Shown: piece after piece, positions 31,940 to 39,947 of the stretch
Layout of the letters: every line of letters starts with the position of its first letter
Numbering within the stretch: the first letter of the stretch is position 1
DNA from: Candidatus Nomurabacteria bacterium
GTDB lineage: Bacteria > Patescibacteriota > Minisyncoccia > Phycocordibacterales > UBA9973
NCBI GenBank assembly: GCA_023267275.1
Contig: JAHFNO010000012.1
Location: forward strand, 1 to 43,258
Reading direction: 5' to 3'
Length of the DNA: 43,258 nt
Program-made: the position numbers and the translations under genes
The notes under the pieces: generated by a model
What the model was told of the DNA's origin: nothing
Seen by the model: the letters and a program-made list of their open reading frames with translations, nothing else
Databases searched by the model: none

Positions 31940-33154
31940 ATGACATCCAACCATCAAGCCATTCCAAAAATAACCTGTAGCGCCTGCGGAACAAGTCCAG
32001 TCAATCATCGACTCTTTTTTACGATGAGCATTGTCGACGACGTGCTTCATATCACAATGGGAACGCTCTTTGGATGGATTCGTGTTCCCCGCGAAGGTGT
32101 CATTGCAAATACTCTCTCCGCTGGACTCGTTGGATTTTTTCGATTGCTCGGCCTGGCACGCTTCACATCTGATAGTGCAAAAGTTGCGAGCGGTCGTTCT
32201 GAACTCATTTGGGAAGAAGCCAAGCGTCGCGGAATTGAAATGCAACAAATCATCATGTTTGGAAAACCGCTTGAACAATACCGCGCAAAGATTGGCAAAG
32301 GAAATACTGCGTGGGTGTATTTTCAAAGTATTCCCATTCCCTATTGGCTTCCACAAAAAGGCTACGATTGGGTAGACGACAAATTCAAACTCTCACATGT
32401 ATTAGAGAGTCATGACATCCCCGCTCCAAAAGCACGCCGAGTATTTTCTTTTTCTGCTGCAAAAAAAGCGTTTGAATCACTCGACAAACCAGTCATCGTC
32501 AAACCACGTTCTGGCAGTCGCGGTCGTCACACCACAACAAATATTAAAACAGTTGAGGAGCTCGCATTCGCACACAAACTTGCTCGAGAAATTGCGCTCG
32601 ATCTTGTCGTAGAAGAACATTTGTTTGGTGCCGTGTATCGGGCGACCGTGGTCAACAACAAACTTGTTGGATTTTTCTGTGCCGAACCACCTCGCATCAT
32701 GGGTGATGGAATACACACCGTACAAGAATTGATTGAATTAAAAAATGCGAATCGTCCGGAAAAAATTTCTGCGATTCGCGTGAGCGATGACACACTCGCT
32801 TTCATTGCTCGAGCGGGATACACACTCGAAAGTGTCGTACCGAAAGATGTGATACTCGACCTCTCTGCCAAGACCGGAAGATTTTATGGTGGATACACAC
32901 GCGAGATGCTTCCCGATGTACATCCAAAACTCCACGAATATTTCCGTCGTGCGGGTGAAGCTGTCGAAGCATCTATTGTTGGATTTGACTGCATCATCGG
33001 AGACCCAACTGCCGATCCAGACACACAAAAATGGGGCATCATCGAATGCAACTCGCTCCCCTTCATCGATCTCCACTATTACGCATACGAAGGCGCACCA
33101 AAAGATATTGCAAAAGACATCTGGGATTTGTGGGAAGAAAGAGCTAGGCGCTAG
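31940..33154 (+). CDS. ATP-grasp ligase, cyanophycin-synthetase-like
   Basis: A 404-residue protein whose C-terminal two thirds are an ATP-grasp domain: PVIVKPRSGSRGRHTTTN (phosphate-binding loop), DLVVEEHLFGAVYRATVVN (adenine strand and metal region) and WGIIECNSLPFIDLH (final Glu-Asn metal ligands). Such enzymes join a carboxylate to an amine through acyl phosphate. The order and spacing resemble the ATP-grasp part of cyanophycin synthetase and related peptide ligases. The N-terminus has a CSACG-type pair and no known domain. The frame is open to 31775, but that stretch covers the promoter and leader hairpin, so I start at 31940 (MTSNHQAIPK). Substrate unknown. Confidence 0.8.
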   Translation: MTSNHQAIPKITCSACGTSPVNHRLFFTMSIVDDVLHITMGTLFGWIRVPREGVIANTLSAGLVGFFRLLGLARFTSDSAKVASGRSELIWEEAKRRGIEMQQIIMFGKPLEQYRAKIGKGNTAWVYFQSIPIPYWLPQKGYDWVDDKFKLSHVLESHDIPAPKARRVFSFSAAKKAFESLDKPVIVKPRSGSRGRHTTTNIKTVEELAFAHKLAREIALDLVVEEHLFGAVYRATVVNNKLVGFFCAEPPRIMGDGIHTVQELIELKNANRPEKISAIRVSDDTLAFIARAGYTLESVVPKDVILDLSAKTGRFYGGYTREMLPDVHPKLHEYFRRAGEAVEASIVGFDCIIGDPTADPDTQKWGIIECNSLPFIDLHYYAYEGAPKDIAKDIWDLWEERARR

Positions 33155-33175
33155 ATTATTAGGCTCTAGGAAATA

Positions 33176-33208
33176 CAACAAAACCCGCGGGTCGAGGGCG
33201 GGTTGTTG
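33176..33208. terminator. terminator between convergent genes
   Basis: CAACAAAACCCGC and GCGGGTTGTTG pair with a two-base bulge. It lies between the stop codons of the ATP-grasp gene and the convergent DUF5666-like gene. Confidence 0.65.
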
Positions 33209-33236
33209 TGCTGTATATATTTTTCTTTTCAAAAAG

Positions 33237-33911
33237 TTAGTTTGTCTTGCCCATCATCTTTCTTACCATTCCACCAAGTTTTGAGGTGGCTGAGTCAATG
33301 ATTTTTGTTGCAGTGATTGTAGTACCATTTATTGTACCGATAGCTACAATTCTATCTCCTATTTTCACATCAGCGATTGTTTCTGCTGTTTGTGCGTGAT
33401 TGCCTTTTACAATCTGTGCAGCTGTTGCATCTACTGTGTATGTCGCATTTTTCATATCAGTGATGGTAATAGTATTTCCTGAGATTGCAGTGACGTGTCC
33501 AGCAAATACGGTGCGGTCAAAATATGACTTGTCTGTGATCATTTTTGCAGCAACGTTTGTTGTTGTTACTGTTCCACGAACGTTGAGCATATCACCAGTC
33601 TGAATGTTTGCGAGTGTTTCTGCTACGGGTTTGGTGGGATACTTTGCATTTGTTGCATCAACGGTATAGACAATGCCGGCTTTCGTTGTAAGCGTGATTG
33701 TTGATCCAACGATTGTGGTAACAGTTCCATTGATTGCGTGGAATCCTTTCATTCCCCCTTTCTTCATTTCACCTTTGCCATGCATTGATGATGGAGCAGT
33801 AGGATTTACTTGTGTGGTCGGTGCACTTTGCGCAAATGTTGCGAGTGGCAATGCTACGATAGATGCCACAATGAGTCCTTTTGTGATTGTTTTTGTATAA
33901 GTATTGTTCAT
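33237..33911 (-). CDS. secreted DUF5666-like protein, two OB-like repeats
   Basis: A 224-residue exported protein: signal peptide MNNTYTKTITKG then LIVASIVALPLATFA, a short His/Lys/Met-rich linker (GKGEMKKGGMKG), and two similar beta-domains. Repeat 1 has INGTVTTIVGSTITLTT and VYTVDATNAKYP; repeat 2 has FAGHVTAISGNTITITD and TYTVDATAAQIV, each ending in an IGDRIVAIG-type strand. This is the pattern of DUF5666 proteins, whose function is not established. Single gene with terminator. Confidence 0.78.
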   Translation of the reverse strand: MNNTYTKTITKGLIVASIVALPLATFAQSAPTTQVNPTAPSSMHGKGEMKKGGMKGFHAINGTVTTIVGSTITLTTKAGIVYTVDATNAKYPTKPVAETLANIQTGDMLNVRGTVTTTNVAAKMITDKSYFDRTVFAGHVTAISGNTITITDMKNATYTVDATAAQIVKGNHAQTAETIADVKIGDRIVAIGTINGTTITATKIIDSATSKLGGMVRKMMGKTN

Positions 33912-34011
33912 TATTCTTTATATTGATTAATTTTATGCAGTGTTAAAATTCGACCTGCACAAATAATACGGATAGTTCACAACCTTTGGTGCATAAAATC
34001 GTACTCCCCTT

Positions 34012-34069
34012 TGTGTCATCCTTGATTCAGCAGAATCACCTCTTGGAGGCTACTTGATTCAGGATCCAT
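34012..34069. repeat. dispersed palindrome, copy 2 (interrupted)
   Basis: Contains TGTCATCCT and ACTTGATTCAGGATCCAT, the two halves of the 31-bp element at 9355-9385, separated by about 30 extra bases (TTGATTCAGCAGAATCACC and further). It lies in the spacer before the phospholipase-like gene. Confidence 0.55.
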
Positions 34070-34116
34070 GCTGTATAAAAATAGAATTTTGTAATTTTAA
34101 AGTATAAAATAAACGT

Positions 34117-35160
34117 ATGTCATTTTTCTCAAATCGTAAAAAACTTTTCTCCCTCACACTTTGGGCACTCATCACTCTGTCTGGCGCACTTTTTGGCAAG
34201 ACAGTTTATACAAATAAATTTGTTTTAGAGAGCAGTCGCGGAACACTCCCCTCAATATCGCTTCCGGCAAATACGTTGTCACTTTTTTCTGAACCTGAAA
34301 CCGGAATCACTCCCGTACTCAACATGCTTGCAGGCGCACAAACATCGATTGATTTGATTATGTATGATTTTAAAGATATGGCGGTAGCAAAGGCGCTCGT
34401 GGCAAAGCACGCGGACGGCGTAGCCGTCCGCGTGCTCCTCGATCATGGCTACTACGGCAAACCAGACAAAAAGAATGACGATATGTTTGCCTACTTTCAG
34501 AAAAATGGCGTGCCTGTAGAGTGGACTCCGGCAACATTTGCCCTCACTCACCAAAAGACAATCGTTGTCGACAACACAAAGGCACTCATCATGACATTCA
34601 ATCTCACGCCACAATATTACGCGACTGGACGCGACTTTGGTATTTTTGATGTCGATACAAAAGATGTTGCTGCGATAGAAAAAACATTTACTGCCGACTG
34701 GAACAAAGAACAAATCGGGCCACAATTCGGCGAGGATTTAGTCTGGAGCCCAAATGCAGAAAACGATTTGATTACGCTTATCGATAGTGCAAAAGAAAAT
34801 CTCCTCGTCTACAACGAAGAGATGGCGGACCAAAAAATAATTACCGCACTCGAAGATGCGGCGAGTCGTGGCGTATCTGTGCAAGTAGTCATGACGAATG
34901 CCGGCAATTGGCGCACGGCATTTGTGGCACTGCGCAATGCAGGTGTTTCGATTCACACGTTTTCTGGATCGAAGTCGCTCTACATTCATGCAAAGATGAT
35001 CATCGCCGACGAATCCTACGGATTCGTCGGCTCCCAAAATTTCTCCGCAAATTCCCTTCTCAAAAACCGCGAGCTCGGCATCTTCATCACCGACCCCACA
35101 ATTCTTGGTTCACTCGAAAAAACATTTGCGCAAGATTACGCAAACGGAAAACCATTTTAG
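34117..35160 (+). CDS. phospholipase D superfamily protein, membrane-anchored
   Basis: A 347-residue protein with an N-terminal signal anchor (FSLTLWALITLSGALFG) and two PLD half-sites: HQKTIVVDNTKALIMTFN and HAKMIIADESYGFVGSQN, both HxK-x4-D motifs with the downstream N. The protein is therefore a pseudo-dimer with a complete active site, as in cardiolipin synthases and Nuc-like exported nucleases. Because it is outside the membrane, lipid or extracellular DNA are both possible substrates. It stands alone on the plus strand and converges with hicA. Confidence 0.85.
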   Translation: MSFFSNRKKLFSLTLWALITLSGALFGKTVYTNKFVLESSRGTLPSISLPANTLSLFSEPETGITPVLNMLAGAQTSIDLIMYDFKDMAVAKALVAKHADGVAVRVLLDHGYYGKPDKKNDDMFAYFQKNGVPVEWTPATFALTHQKTIVVDNTKALIMTFNLTPQYYATGRDFGIFDVDTKDVAAIEKTFTADWNKEQIGPQFGEDLVWSPNAENDLITLIDSAKENLLVYNEEMADQKIITALEDAASRGVSVQVVMTNAGNWRTAFVALRNAGVSIHTFSGSKSLYIHAKMIIADESYGFVGSQNFSANSLLKNRELGIFITDPTILGSLEKTFAQDYANGKPF

Positions 35161-35165
35161 AAAGA

Positions 35166-35405
35166 TTAGTTAAAAAAATATTTCTCGGCTTCTTCTTTAC
35201 CAAAACAAATTTCAAAATCTTTTACGATTCCATGAATCAAGCCTTTCTTGAGCGAATCATGCAATGGAATCGTTACATGATAGGAAAAATTATCATTTTT
35301 TAACGTAAGACGAACATGACTCCCTGTGGTTCTTGCTACAATAAATCCATGAGATTCAAAAATCTTAACAACCTCTTTTCCGGAAAGTTGTTTTAATTTG
35401 TTCAT
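35166..35405 (-). CDS. hicA: HicA mRNA interferase toxin
   Basis: A 79-residue HicA toxin with the double-stranded-RNA-binding-like fold. SGKEVVKIFESHGFIVARTTGSHVRL is the family core, with the catalytic His of GSHVRL; VTIPLHDSLKKGLIHGIVKD follows. HicA cleaves mRNA and tmRNA. It follows hicB with a three-base gap, so antitoxin is made first. The family is usually about 60-80 residues, so length is normal. Confidence 0.92.
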   Translation of the reverse strand: MNKLKQLSGKEVVKIFESHGFIVARTTGSHVRLTLKNDNFSYHVTIPLHDSLKKGLIHGIVKDFEICFGKEEAEKYFFN

Positions 35406-35408
35406 ATA

Positions 35409-35627
35409 CTAGGCGAGTGCCGGCAAGGCAAAATTGACCATAATTGGAACAGGATTTGTATTTTTTTCAGTCTCTCCAAAATAGCACTCGGTTGCTTCTT
35501 TAATATTCTGAACAACTTCATCAAGTGTTTCGCCCTGTGTGTAAATAGAAAAACCAACGGCCTGAGCAGTATAACCACCTTCTTCGGCGTCCTGAATAAA
35601 AAATTGGAGTATTCTTGGCTTTTTCAT
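35409..35627 (-). CDS. hicB: HicB antitoxin (no DNA-binding domain)
   Basis: A 72-residue HicB with the partial RNase H fold: FFIQDAEEGGYTAQAVGFSIY and TQGETLDEVVQNIKEATECYF are the conserved blocks. The usual C-terminal HTH or ribbon-helix-helix DNA-binding domain is missing; the protein ends PIMVNFALPALA. It therefore likely neutralises HicA by binding but may not repress the operon. The start ATG 35627 (MKKPRILQF) is preferred; another in-frame ATG is three codons upstream. Confidence 0.88.
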   Translation of the reverse strand: MKKPRILQFFIQDAEEGGYTAQAVGFSIYTQGETLDEVVQNIKEATECYFGETEKNTNPVPIMVNFALPALA

Positions 35628-35665
35628 GCTTTGCATTATACCATAATACTCACAAAAAAGAAAAT

Positions 35666-36085
35666 TTAGAGTGTTGCAATGATCGCACCCATTACAAGTA
35701 TTACAATAAGACTGCATCCTGCTTCAAACATCCAAAGCTTGTACGACTTCCCCATCCAGATAACTTCAATAGAACTCGACGTAACAAGAAATCCAACCCA
35801 AACCAAAAATCCACAAAGTAATCCATTCCAAAGTGCGGAACTACTCATGAGTGGCGAAGTAGACGCAAGAACGTACACCATTGCGAGCGCAAATGCAGTG
35901 ACGAGATTGACTACAAAATTCCAAATCATCTGTCCGTACATATCGGACATTTTTTCATTGCCGGTCGGATGAATATTTGCCAAACGCATCCAAGTCTTCC
36001 CCAGGAGTGGACCGTGAAATAGAAAACCTAATACAAAAGCGACGATAGCCGCAACGAGCACTGGAAGAAAATGAATTGATATCAT
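35666..36085 (-). CDS. DUF1761-type membrane protein
   Basis: A 139-residue protein with four membrane helices. The N-terminal helix VLVAAIVAFVLGFLFHGPLLGKTWMRL contains the GPLLGKTWM motif that marks DUF1761 proteins, whose function is unknown. The remaining helices are near residues 54-75, 82-103 and 117-138. It lies upstream of hicBA on the same strand, and its 3' end is close to the hicB start. Confidence 0.8.
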   Translation of the reverse strand: MISIHFLPVLVAAIVAFVLGFLFHGPLLGKTWMRLANIHPTGNEKMSDMYGQMIWNFVVNLVTAFALAMVYVLASTSPLMSSSALWNGLLCGFLVWVGFLVTSSSIEVIWMGKSYKLWMFEAGCSLIVILVMGAIIATL

Positions 36086-36129
36086 ATGTTTTACAATCTA
36101 AGAATAATGGATTCATTGTAGCAAAATAA

Positions 36130-36717
36130 TTATTTGAGTTTCATACATGAATAAATAACTTTGGAATCAATCCAACTATTAATTACATCGATGCTATTCT
36201 CTGGTCCACCACACCGATAGATTTCAATGAAAGGATCTTTATCTAAAATTAATGAATATAATTGATTGGGTGTTATCGAAGATGCAAGCATTCGGGAATA
36301 TTGTGCGATTGTTAGATTAAGAAATGCTCCATCCGGACTTCCAGCGCCCGGCATTTTTCCAAGGAAATATCCATTATGAAGAGCTACGGGGTACTGATTA
36401 ACTACATCAGACGGTGCGGGATAAGCAATTATTTTAGTTTTATCAGGAGACAAAACGACGGAAACGAATTTTTGATAATCAGTTTTTGTCTTATAAATAA
36501 TAACTTGAGGTAATGCAGTAGAGTTCTGCTGTTTTGAAATTAAATCATCTGAAACCTGTGAGCTGGTTTGGTTATTTTGCTGATTACTCTCCGAAGTTAC
36601 AATTGGAATATCGAGGGTCTTTTGCGATACTCGAGTATTATTTTTCCACACATAAAAACCAACTCCAATAATAAGAATTGCGATTGAAACGATAAATATT
36701 TTTTTCATAATTTTCAT
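36130..36717 (-). CDS. membrane-anchored extracytoplasmic protein, unknown
   Basis: A 195-residue protein with one N-terminal membrane helix (KKIFIVSIAILIIGVGFYVW), a Gln/Asn/Ser-rich linker (ESNQQNNQTSSQVSDD) and a C-terminal domain of about 120 residues with two cysteines (IYRCGG, YSCMK) likely to form a disulfide. I do not recognise the domain. It is the last gene of the host-like part before the boundary region. Confidence 0.65.
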   Translation of the reverse strand: MKIMKKIFIVSIAILIIGVGFYVWKNNTRVSQKTLDIPIVTSESNQQNNQTSSQVSDDLISKQQNSTALPQVIIYKTKTDYQKFVSVVLSPDKTKIIAYPAPSDVVNQYPVALHNGYFLGKMPGAGSPDGAFLNLTIAQYSRMLASSITPNQLYSLILDKDPFIEIYRCGGPENSIDVINSWIDSKVIYSCMKLK

Positions 36718-37231
36718 TATAGCGCAATCCTAAACTTTGGAGTAACAAGATCTTTATCTCTATTAAATCCCTACTGCGGAGACGGAGAGACCGCGAGTAC
36801 GCTTTTCGGCTCCGAAATTTTTCTCGTCGCCACTCAAAAAATTTCTAGCCGCCGGATTGCCGACATGCCGTGCTCGGCGCGTAGACCGGCAATCCGTTCG
36901 AATCTCGCCCTCTCTCGCAACGACAAACCGAAAAAGTCCTAACTGACTTTTTCGGGTCGATTGCGGGCCACTCGGGATTCAAACTTTCGACTGCAAGCCA
37001 TATAAGGGTATATTAGCACATTCGACTGCTCAAATTTTAGGCACTCGCGTCTACATCTCATTTTTGTAAATGGCATGAATGGCAACCAAAAACGCGGTTT
37101 CAGGCACCTTGCCATTCACAACAAAAAGTAAAGTGTAGACAGTTTGCCGAAAGTGTTGCCAAATTTTAACATCCGTGTCGTTTCGATCACCCGGGGATTG
37201 CGAATGCTAGCGAGCCGCATATAATTGAAAT
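36718..37231. other. gene-free boundary region with nested inverted repeats
   Basis: About 510 bases without a convincing ORF. From left to right: the structured element at 36784-36915, the hairpin CCGAAAAAGTC/GACTTTTTCGG (36929-36957), a stretch (36965-37050) with tRNA-like but degenerate phrases and the direct repeat GCAGTCGAA (minus strand), and a nested hairpin with outer GTCTACA/TGTAGAC and inner TGAATGGCAA/TTGCCATTCA (37076-37085/37109-37118). Composition changes here from host-like to phage-like. It is a plausible junction of an integrated element, but no direct repeat proving an attachment site is visible. Confidence 0.5.
36784..36915 (+). ncRNA. candidate structured RNA, three-way junction (element 2)
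   Basis: Folds like the element at 4894-5027. The closing stem is GGAGAG/CTCTCT (36784-36789/36910-36915) plus GCGAG/CTCGC (36793-36797/36904-36908) with a small internal loop. Inside are an AT-rich hairpin GAAATTTTT/AAAAATTTC (36814-36822/36837-36845) and a GC-rich hairpin CGGATTGCCG/CGGCAATCCG (36853-36862/36887-36896). TTCGAAT follows before the closing strand, and a strong hairpin comes next at 36929-36957. The sequence differs from element 1, so the shared fold is the evidence. Function unknown. Confidence 0.42.
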
Positions 37232-37654
37232 ATGGAAGCGAAACAAATTTCTCTCCAAGTTAAAAGAGGCGGCGTAATCGAAATAGTCGGTCGATTTTTA
37301 AAGAACGCCTCGGACAAAATTTTCTCGCTATCCAAACCAAACAGTGCGCTGTATCTTAATGTCAGTTCCGCAGATACATTTTTCGACGGTGAAGACGGCG
37401 GTCTCGTCATGAACTTCAAAGTCGGAGAGCATATCAAAAATGAGGTCAGGAAAAATCCGGATTTTCTTCCAAAGGTAGTTAGCTCAACTGACATTCCATT
37501 TCTCTTCGAGAGAATGCAGGATCGTGAACGCGAGCAGTACGGAAAGTCATTCGCGGATATGAGTATCGATGAACTTCTTGCAAACGAAGAATTCGTCAGA
37601 GAGTTATTCACCGAAGCTCCTACTATGCGAGAACTTGCATGTGCTAGGATATAG
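37232..37654 (+). CDS. hypothetical protein at the phage-region edge
   Basis: A 140-residue protein that I do not recognise. It has no membrane segment. The first half looks beta-rich (VIEIVGRFLKNASDKIF, ALYLNVSSAD), the second half helical and acidic (SIDELLANEEFVRELFTEAP). It is the first plus-strand gene after the boundary region and shares the more GC-rich codon use of the terminase genes, so I group it with the phage block. Confidence 0.6.
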   Translation: MEAKQISLQVKRGGVIEIVGRFLKNASDKIFSLSKPNSALYLNVSSADTFFDGEDGGLVMNFKVGEHIKNEVRKNPDFLPKVVSSTDIPFLFERMQDREREQYGKSFADMSIDELLANEEFVRELFTEAPTMRELACARI

Positions 37655-37717
37655 AGGTGCGAAAGTGCTGTGCTCAAATTAAAGACAACCAGTTAGCCGA
37701 CTACGTCTAGAACGTAA

Positions 37718-37800
37718 CCCGCATAACTCGAATAAAAGCCTAAGTGCGTCAACTTTATGTTGGCATCCTAAGTCTTTCTGTCGAGAAATGCGGGCTTTTA
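37718..37800 (+). promoter_or_regulatory. folded leader/attenuator before the methyltransferase genes
   Basis: CCCGCAT (37718-37724) pairs with ATGCGGG (37788-37794) and CTCGA with TCGAG; inside are two CCTAAG copies and a TCAAC-TTTAT-GTTGG hairpin. The closing strand is followed by CTTTTATTTTG, so it can end transcription. An alternative pairing AAAAGCC (37734-37740) with GGCTTTT (37793-37799) competes. No known riboswitch class is recognised. Confidence 0.45.
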
Positions 37801-37840
37801 TTTTGTCTTCTTTATTAATTTAAGAACAAAAGTAATTGTC

Positions 37841-39214
37841 ATGCCTAAAAAACAATCTCAGTCGCCCAAGCGACAAATCACCGATGCCGAAGCTACGGCA
37901 ATCGGCAAGCATATTGAAAAGATTAAGAAAATAAATGTATCGCCAAAACTCGCGTGGCATACGGAACTCCGCAAGGTCAAAGACCTCGTTCCGTACGACA
38001 AGAATCCGCGCATCATTACCAAACTCGAAGAAGACAACATGGACAAGTCTCTCGACGAGAACGGCTACGTCGAACTCATTGCCATCAATACGAACAACGT
38101 CATCGTTGCAGGTCACAGAAGATGGGAGGCACTCATGCGCCTCGGTCGTGGCGAAGAAGACATCGAGGTACGCGTGCCGGATCGCATGCTCAGTAAAAAA
38201 GAATTCCGCGCGTATCTCCTCATTTCAAATCGCTCCGGCGGTGCATGGGACTGGACGCGCCTCGGTGCGGACTTCGATCTCGGTGAACTCTTGAATGCCG
38301 GATTCGACAGCATGGATTTGAGTCATATCTTCGACGACAACTTCCAAGTCGAAGATGACGCTTTCCATCTTGAAAAAGAAATCGAGGAAGCAAAGACGAC
38401 GGATATCAAACTCGGAGATTTGTACCAATTTGGAAATCATTTCATGATCTGTGGAGACAGCACAAAATCGGAAACGGTTGCTAAGCTCGTCGGCTCAGCG
38501 AAGATGGATGTCATCAACATAGATTTTCCGTATAACATTGGCGTGGACTATTCCGCCGGAATCGGTGGCAAGCAGAACTACGGCGGACAAACGAATGATA
38601 AAAAATCAGATCCAGATTACCGCATATTTCTCGTAAGCATTCTCAAGAACGCGCTCTCGGTCGCACAGAAAGACTGCCATGTCTTCTCATGGCTAGATGA
38701 AAAGTACCTCGGTATGCTTCAGGAAATTTACAAAGAAATCGGAGTCGCGTTCAAACGTCTCTGCATCTGGGCGAAAGGACCCCACAACCCGACCCCTAAG
38801 ATTGCCTTTAACAGGGCGGTCGAACTTTGTATGTATGGCATAATAGGTCGCCCGTTTCTTTCCGACAAGATCAAGAACTTGAATGAATTCCAGAACAAGG
38901 AAACAAGCACCGGTAATAGACTCATCGAGGACATTCTCGACATGTTCCAGATATGGATTGCGAAGCGACTGCCCGGAAGCGAATACGAGCATCCGACCAT
39001 GAAGCCACCGTCCGTTTACGAAAAATCCATTAGGAGATGCAGTAAACCCGGCGATGCAATTCTCGACTTAACAGCAGGTTCCGGAAGCCTGATGGTCGCC
39101 GCCGAAGCTCTCAAGCGTCGCGCATACTTAGCAGAAATTGAACCAATTTTTTGCCAAGTAATCCTTAACAGATTTAAGAAAATATCCAATGAACCAATCA
39201 AAAAACTCAATTAA
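37841..39214 (+). CDS. ParB-like/DNA methyltransferase fusion
   Basis: A 457-residue two-domain protein. Residues 45-135 are a ParB/sulfiredoxin-like domain (VPYDKNPRI, VIVAGHRRWEAL). Residues 190-450 are an amino-methyltransferase of the N4-C/N6-A class, with motif IV and motif I in the beta-group order: DFPYNIG (228-234) then LDLTAGSGSLMVAAEAL near 410. Motif IV has Phe where DPPY is the rule, which is unusual. Such ParB-methyltransferase fusions are common in phages and protect phage DNA or regulate genes. It overlaps the next methyltransferase by 26 bases. Confidence 0.88.
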   Translation: MPKKQSQSPKRQITDAEATAIGKHIEKIKKINVSPKLAWHTELRKVKDLVPYDKNPRIITKLEEDNMDKSLDENGYVELIAINTNNVIVAGHRRWEALMRLGRGEEDIEVRVPDRMLSKKEFRAYLLISNRSGGAWDWTRLGADFDLGELLNAGFDSMDLSHIFDDNFQVEDDAFHLEKEIEEAKTTDIKLGDLYQFGNHFMICGDSTKSETVAKLVGSAKMDVINIDFPYNIGVDYSAGIGGKQNYGGQTNDKKSDPDYRIFLVSILKNALSVAQKDCHVFSWLDEKYLGMLQEIYKEIGVAFKRLCIWAKGPHNPTPKIAFNRAVELCMYGIIGRPFLSDKIKNLNEFQNKETSTGNRLIEDILDMFQIWIAKRLPGSEYEHPTMKPPSVYEKSIRRCSKPGDAILDLTAGSGSLMVAAEALKRRAYLAEIEPIFCQVILNRFKKISNEPIKKLN

Positions 39215-39947
39215 GCAGGGCGACATTTTTCGACTCGGCGATAGTATCGTTGCTTGCGGTGACTGTCGCGATATCGCGTTTGTTGCAAAAGTTGTAGGCA
39301 AACAAAAAATTAAGGCAGTGATCACAGATCCACCGTACGGTGTAAATCTTACTGACGGCAAAAAAGGTTTGAAACCGCTTCTCAAAAACAAAAGCATTGC
39401 GAATGATCACCTTCAAAGTGATGCCGAGTATGAGCAGTTCACTAAGGACTGGATCGCGGCAATCGTTCCGCATCTCGAACGCAAAAACGCTTGGTATATT
39501 TTCAACTGTGACAAGATGATATTCGCTCTTCGTAACGGCATGCTTTCTGCCGGAATGAAGTTCGCTCAACTACTCATCTGGGTAAAAACACAAGCAGTCG
39601 TCGGCAGACTCGACTATGCACCACAGCATGAACTCATTGCTTACGGTTGGCATGGCACGCATGAATTTCTCAAGTCAAAAGACAAGAGCGTCATTGTATT
39701 CCCAAGACCGAACAGGAGTCCGTTTCATCCAAGCACCAAGCCTGTCGGACTTGTGCGCCAGCTCATTCTCAACAGTACTCGTATCGGTGATGTTGTGTTT
39801 GATGGCTTTCTCGGCAGTGGTACTGCCGTTCTCGGATGTGAGCAGACGAAGCGCGTATGCATCGGCATCGACTGCGATCCTGAATATATCGCTACAACCA
39901 TTATGCGTTGGGAACACCTTACTAACCTAACCGCACAAAAAATATGA
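39189..39947 (+). CDS. DNA methyltransferase
   Basis: A 252-residue stand-alone amino-methyltransferase. Motif IV is a standard DPPYG (47-51) and motif I is DGFLGSGTAVLGCEQ, again with IV before I (beta group). The N-terminal QGDIFRLGDSIVACGD matches the start of the methyltransferase half of the preceding gene (LGDLYQFGNHFMICGD), so the two are likely paralogues with different targets. It overlaps the upstream gene by 26 bases and the small terminase by four bases. No restriction enzyme gene is adjacent. Confidence 0.9.
   Translation: MNQSKNSIKQGDIFRLGDSIVACGDCRDIAFVAKVVGKQKIKAVITDPPYGVNLTDGKKGLKPLLKNKSIANDHLQSDAEYEQFTKDWIAAIVPHLERKNAWYIFNCDKMIFALRNGMLSAGMKFAQLLIWVKTQAVVGRLDYAPQHELIAYGWHGTHEFLKSKDKSVIVFPRPNRSPFHPSTKPVGLVRQLILNSTRIGDVVFDGFLGSGTAVLGCEQTKRVCIGIDCDPEYIATTIMRWEHLTNLTAQKI

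Noticed and set aside
31738-31950. 70-codon minus-strand ORF between the glycosidase and the ATP-grasp gene
   Set aside because: Spans the perfect hairpin, the promoter and the leader hairpin of the opposite gene; no conserved feature.
36776-36923. tRNA-Ser or tRNA-Leu with long variable arm
   Set aside because: No acceptor partner for CTCTCGC and no D arm; the T stem pairs only with a distant strand.
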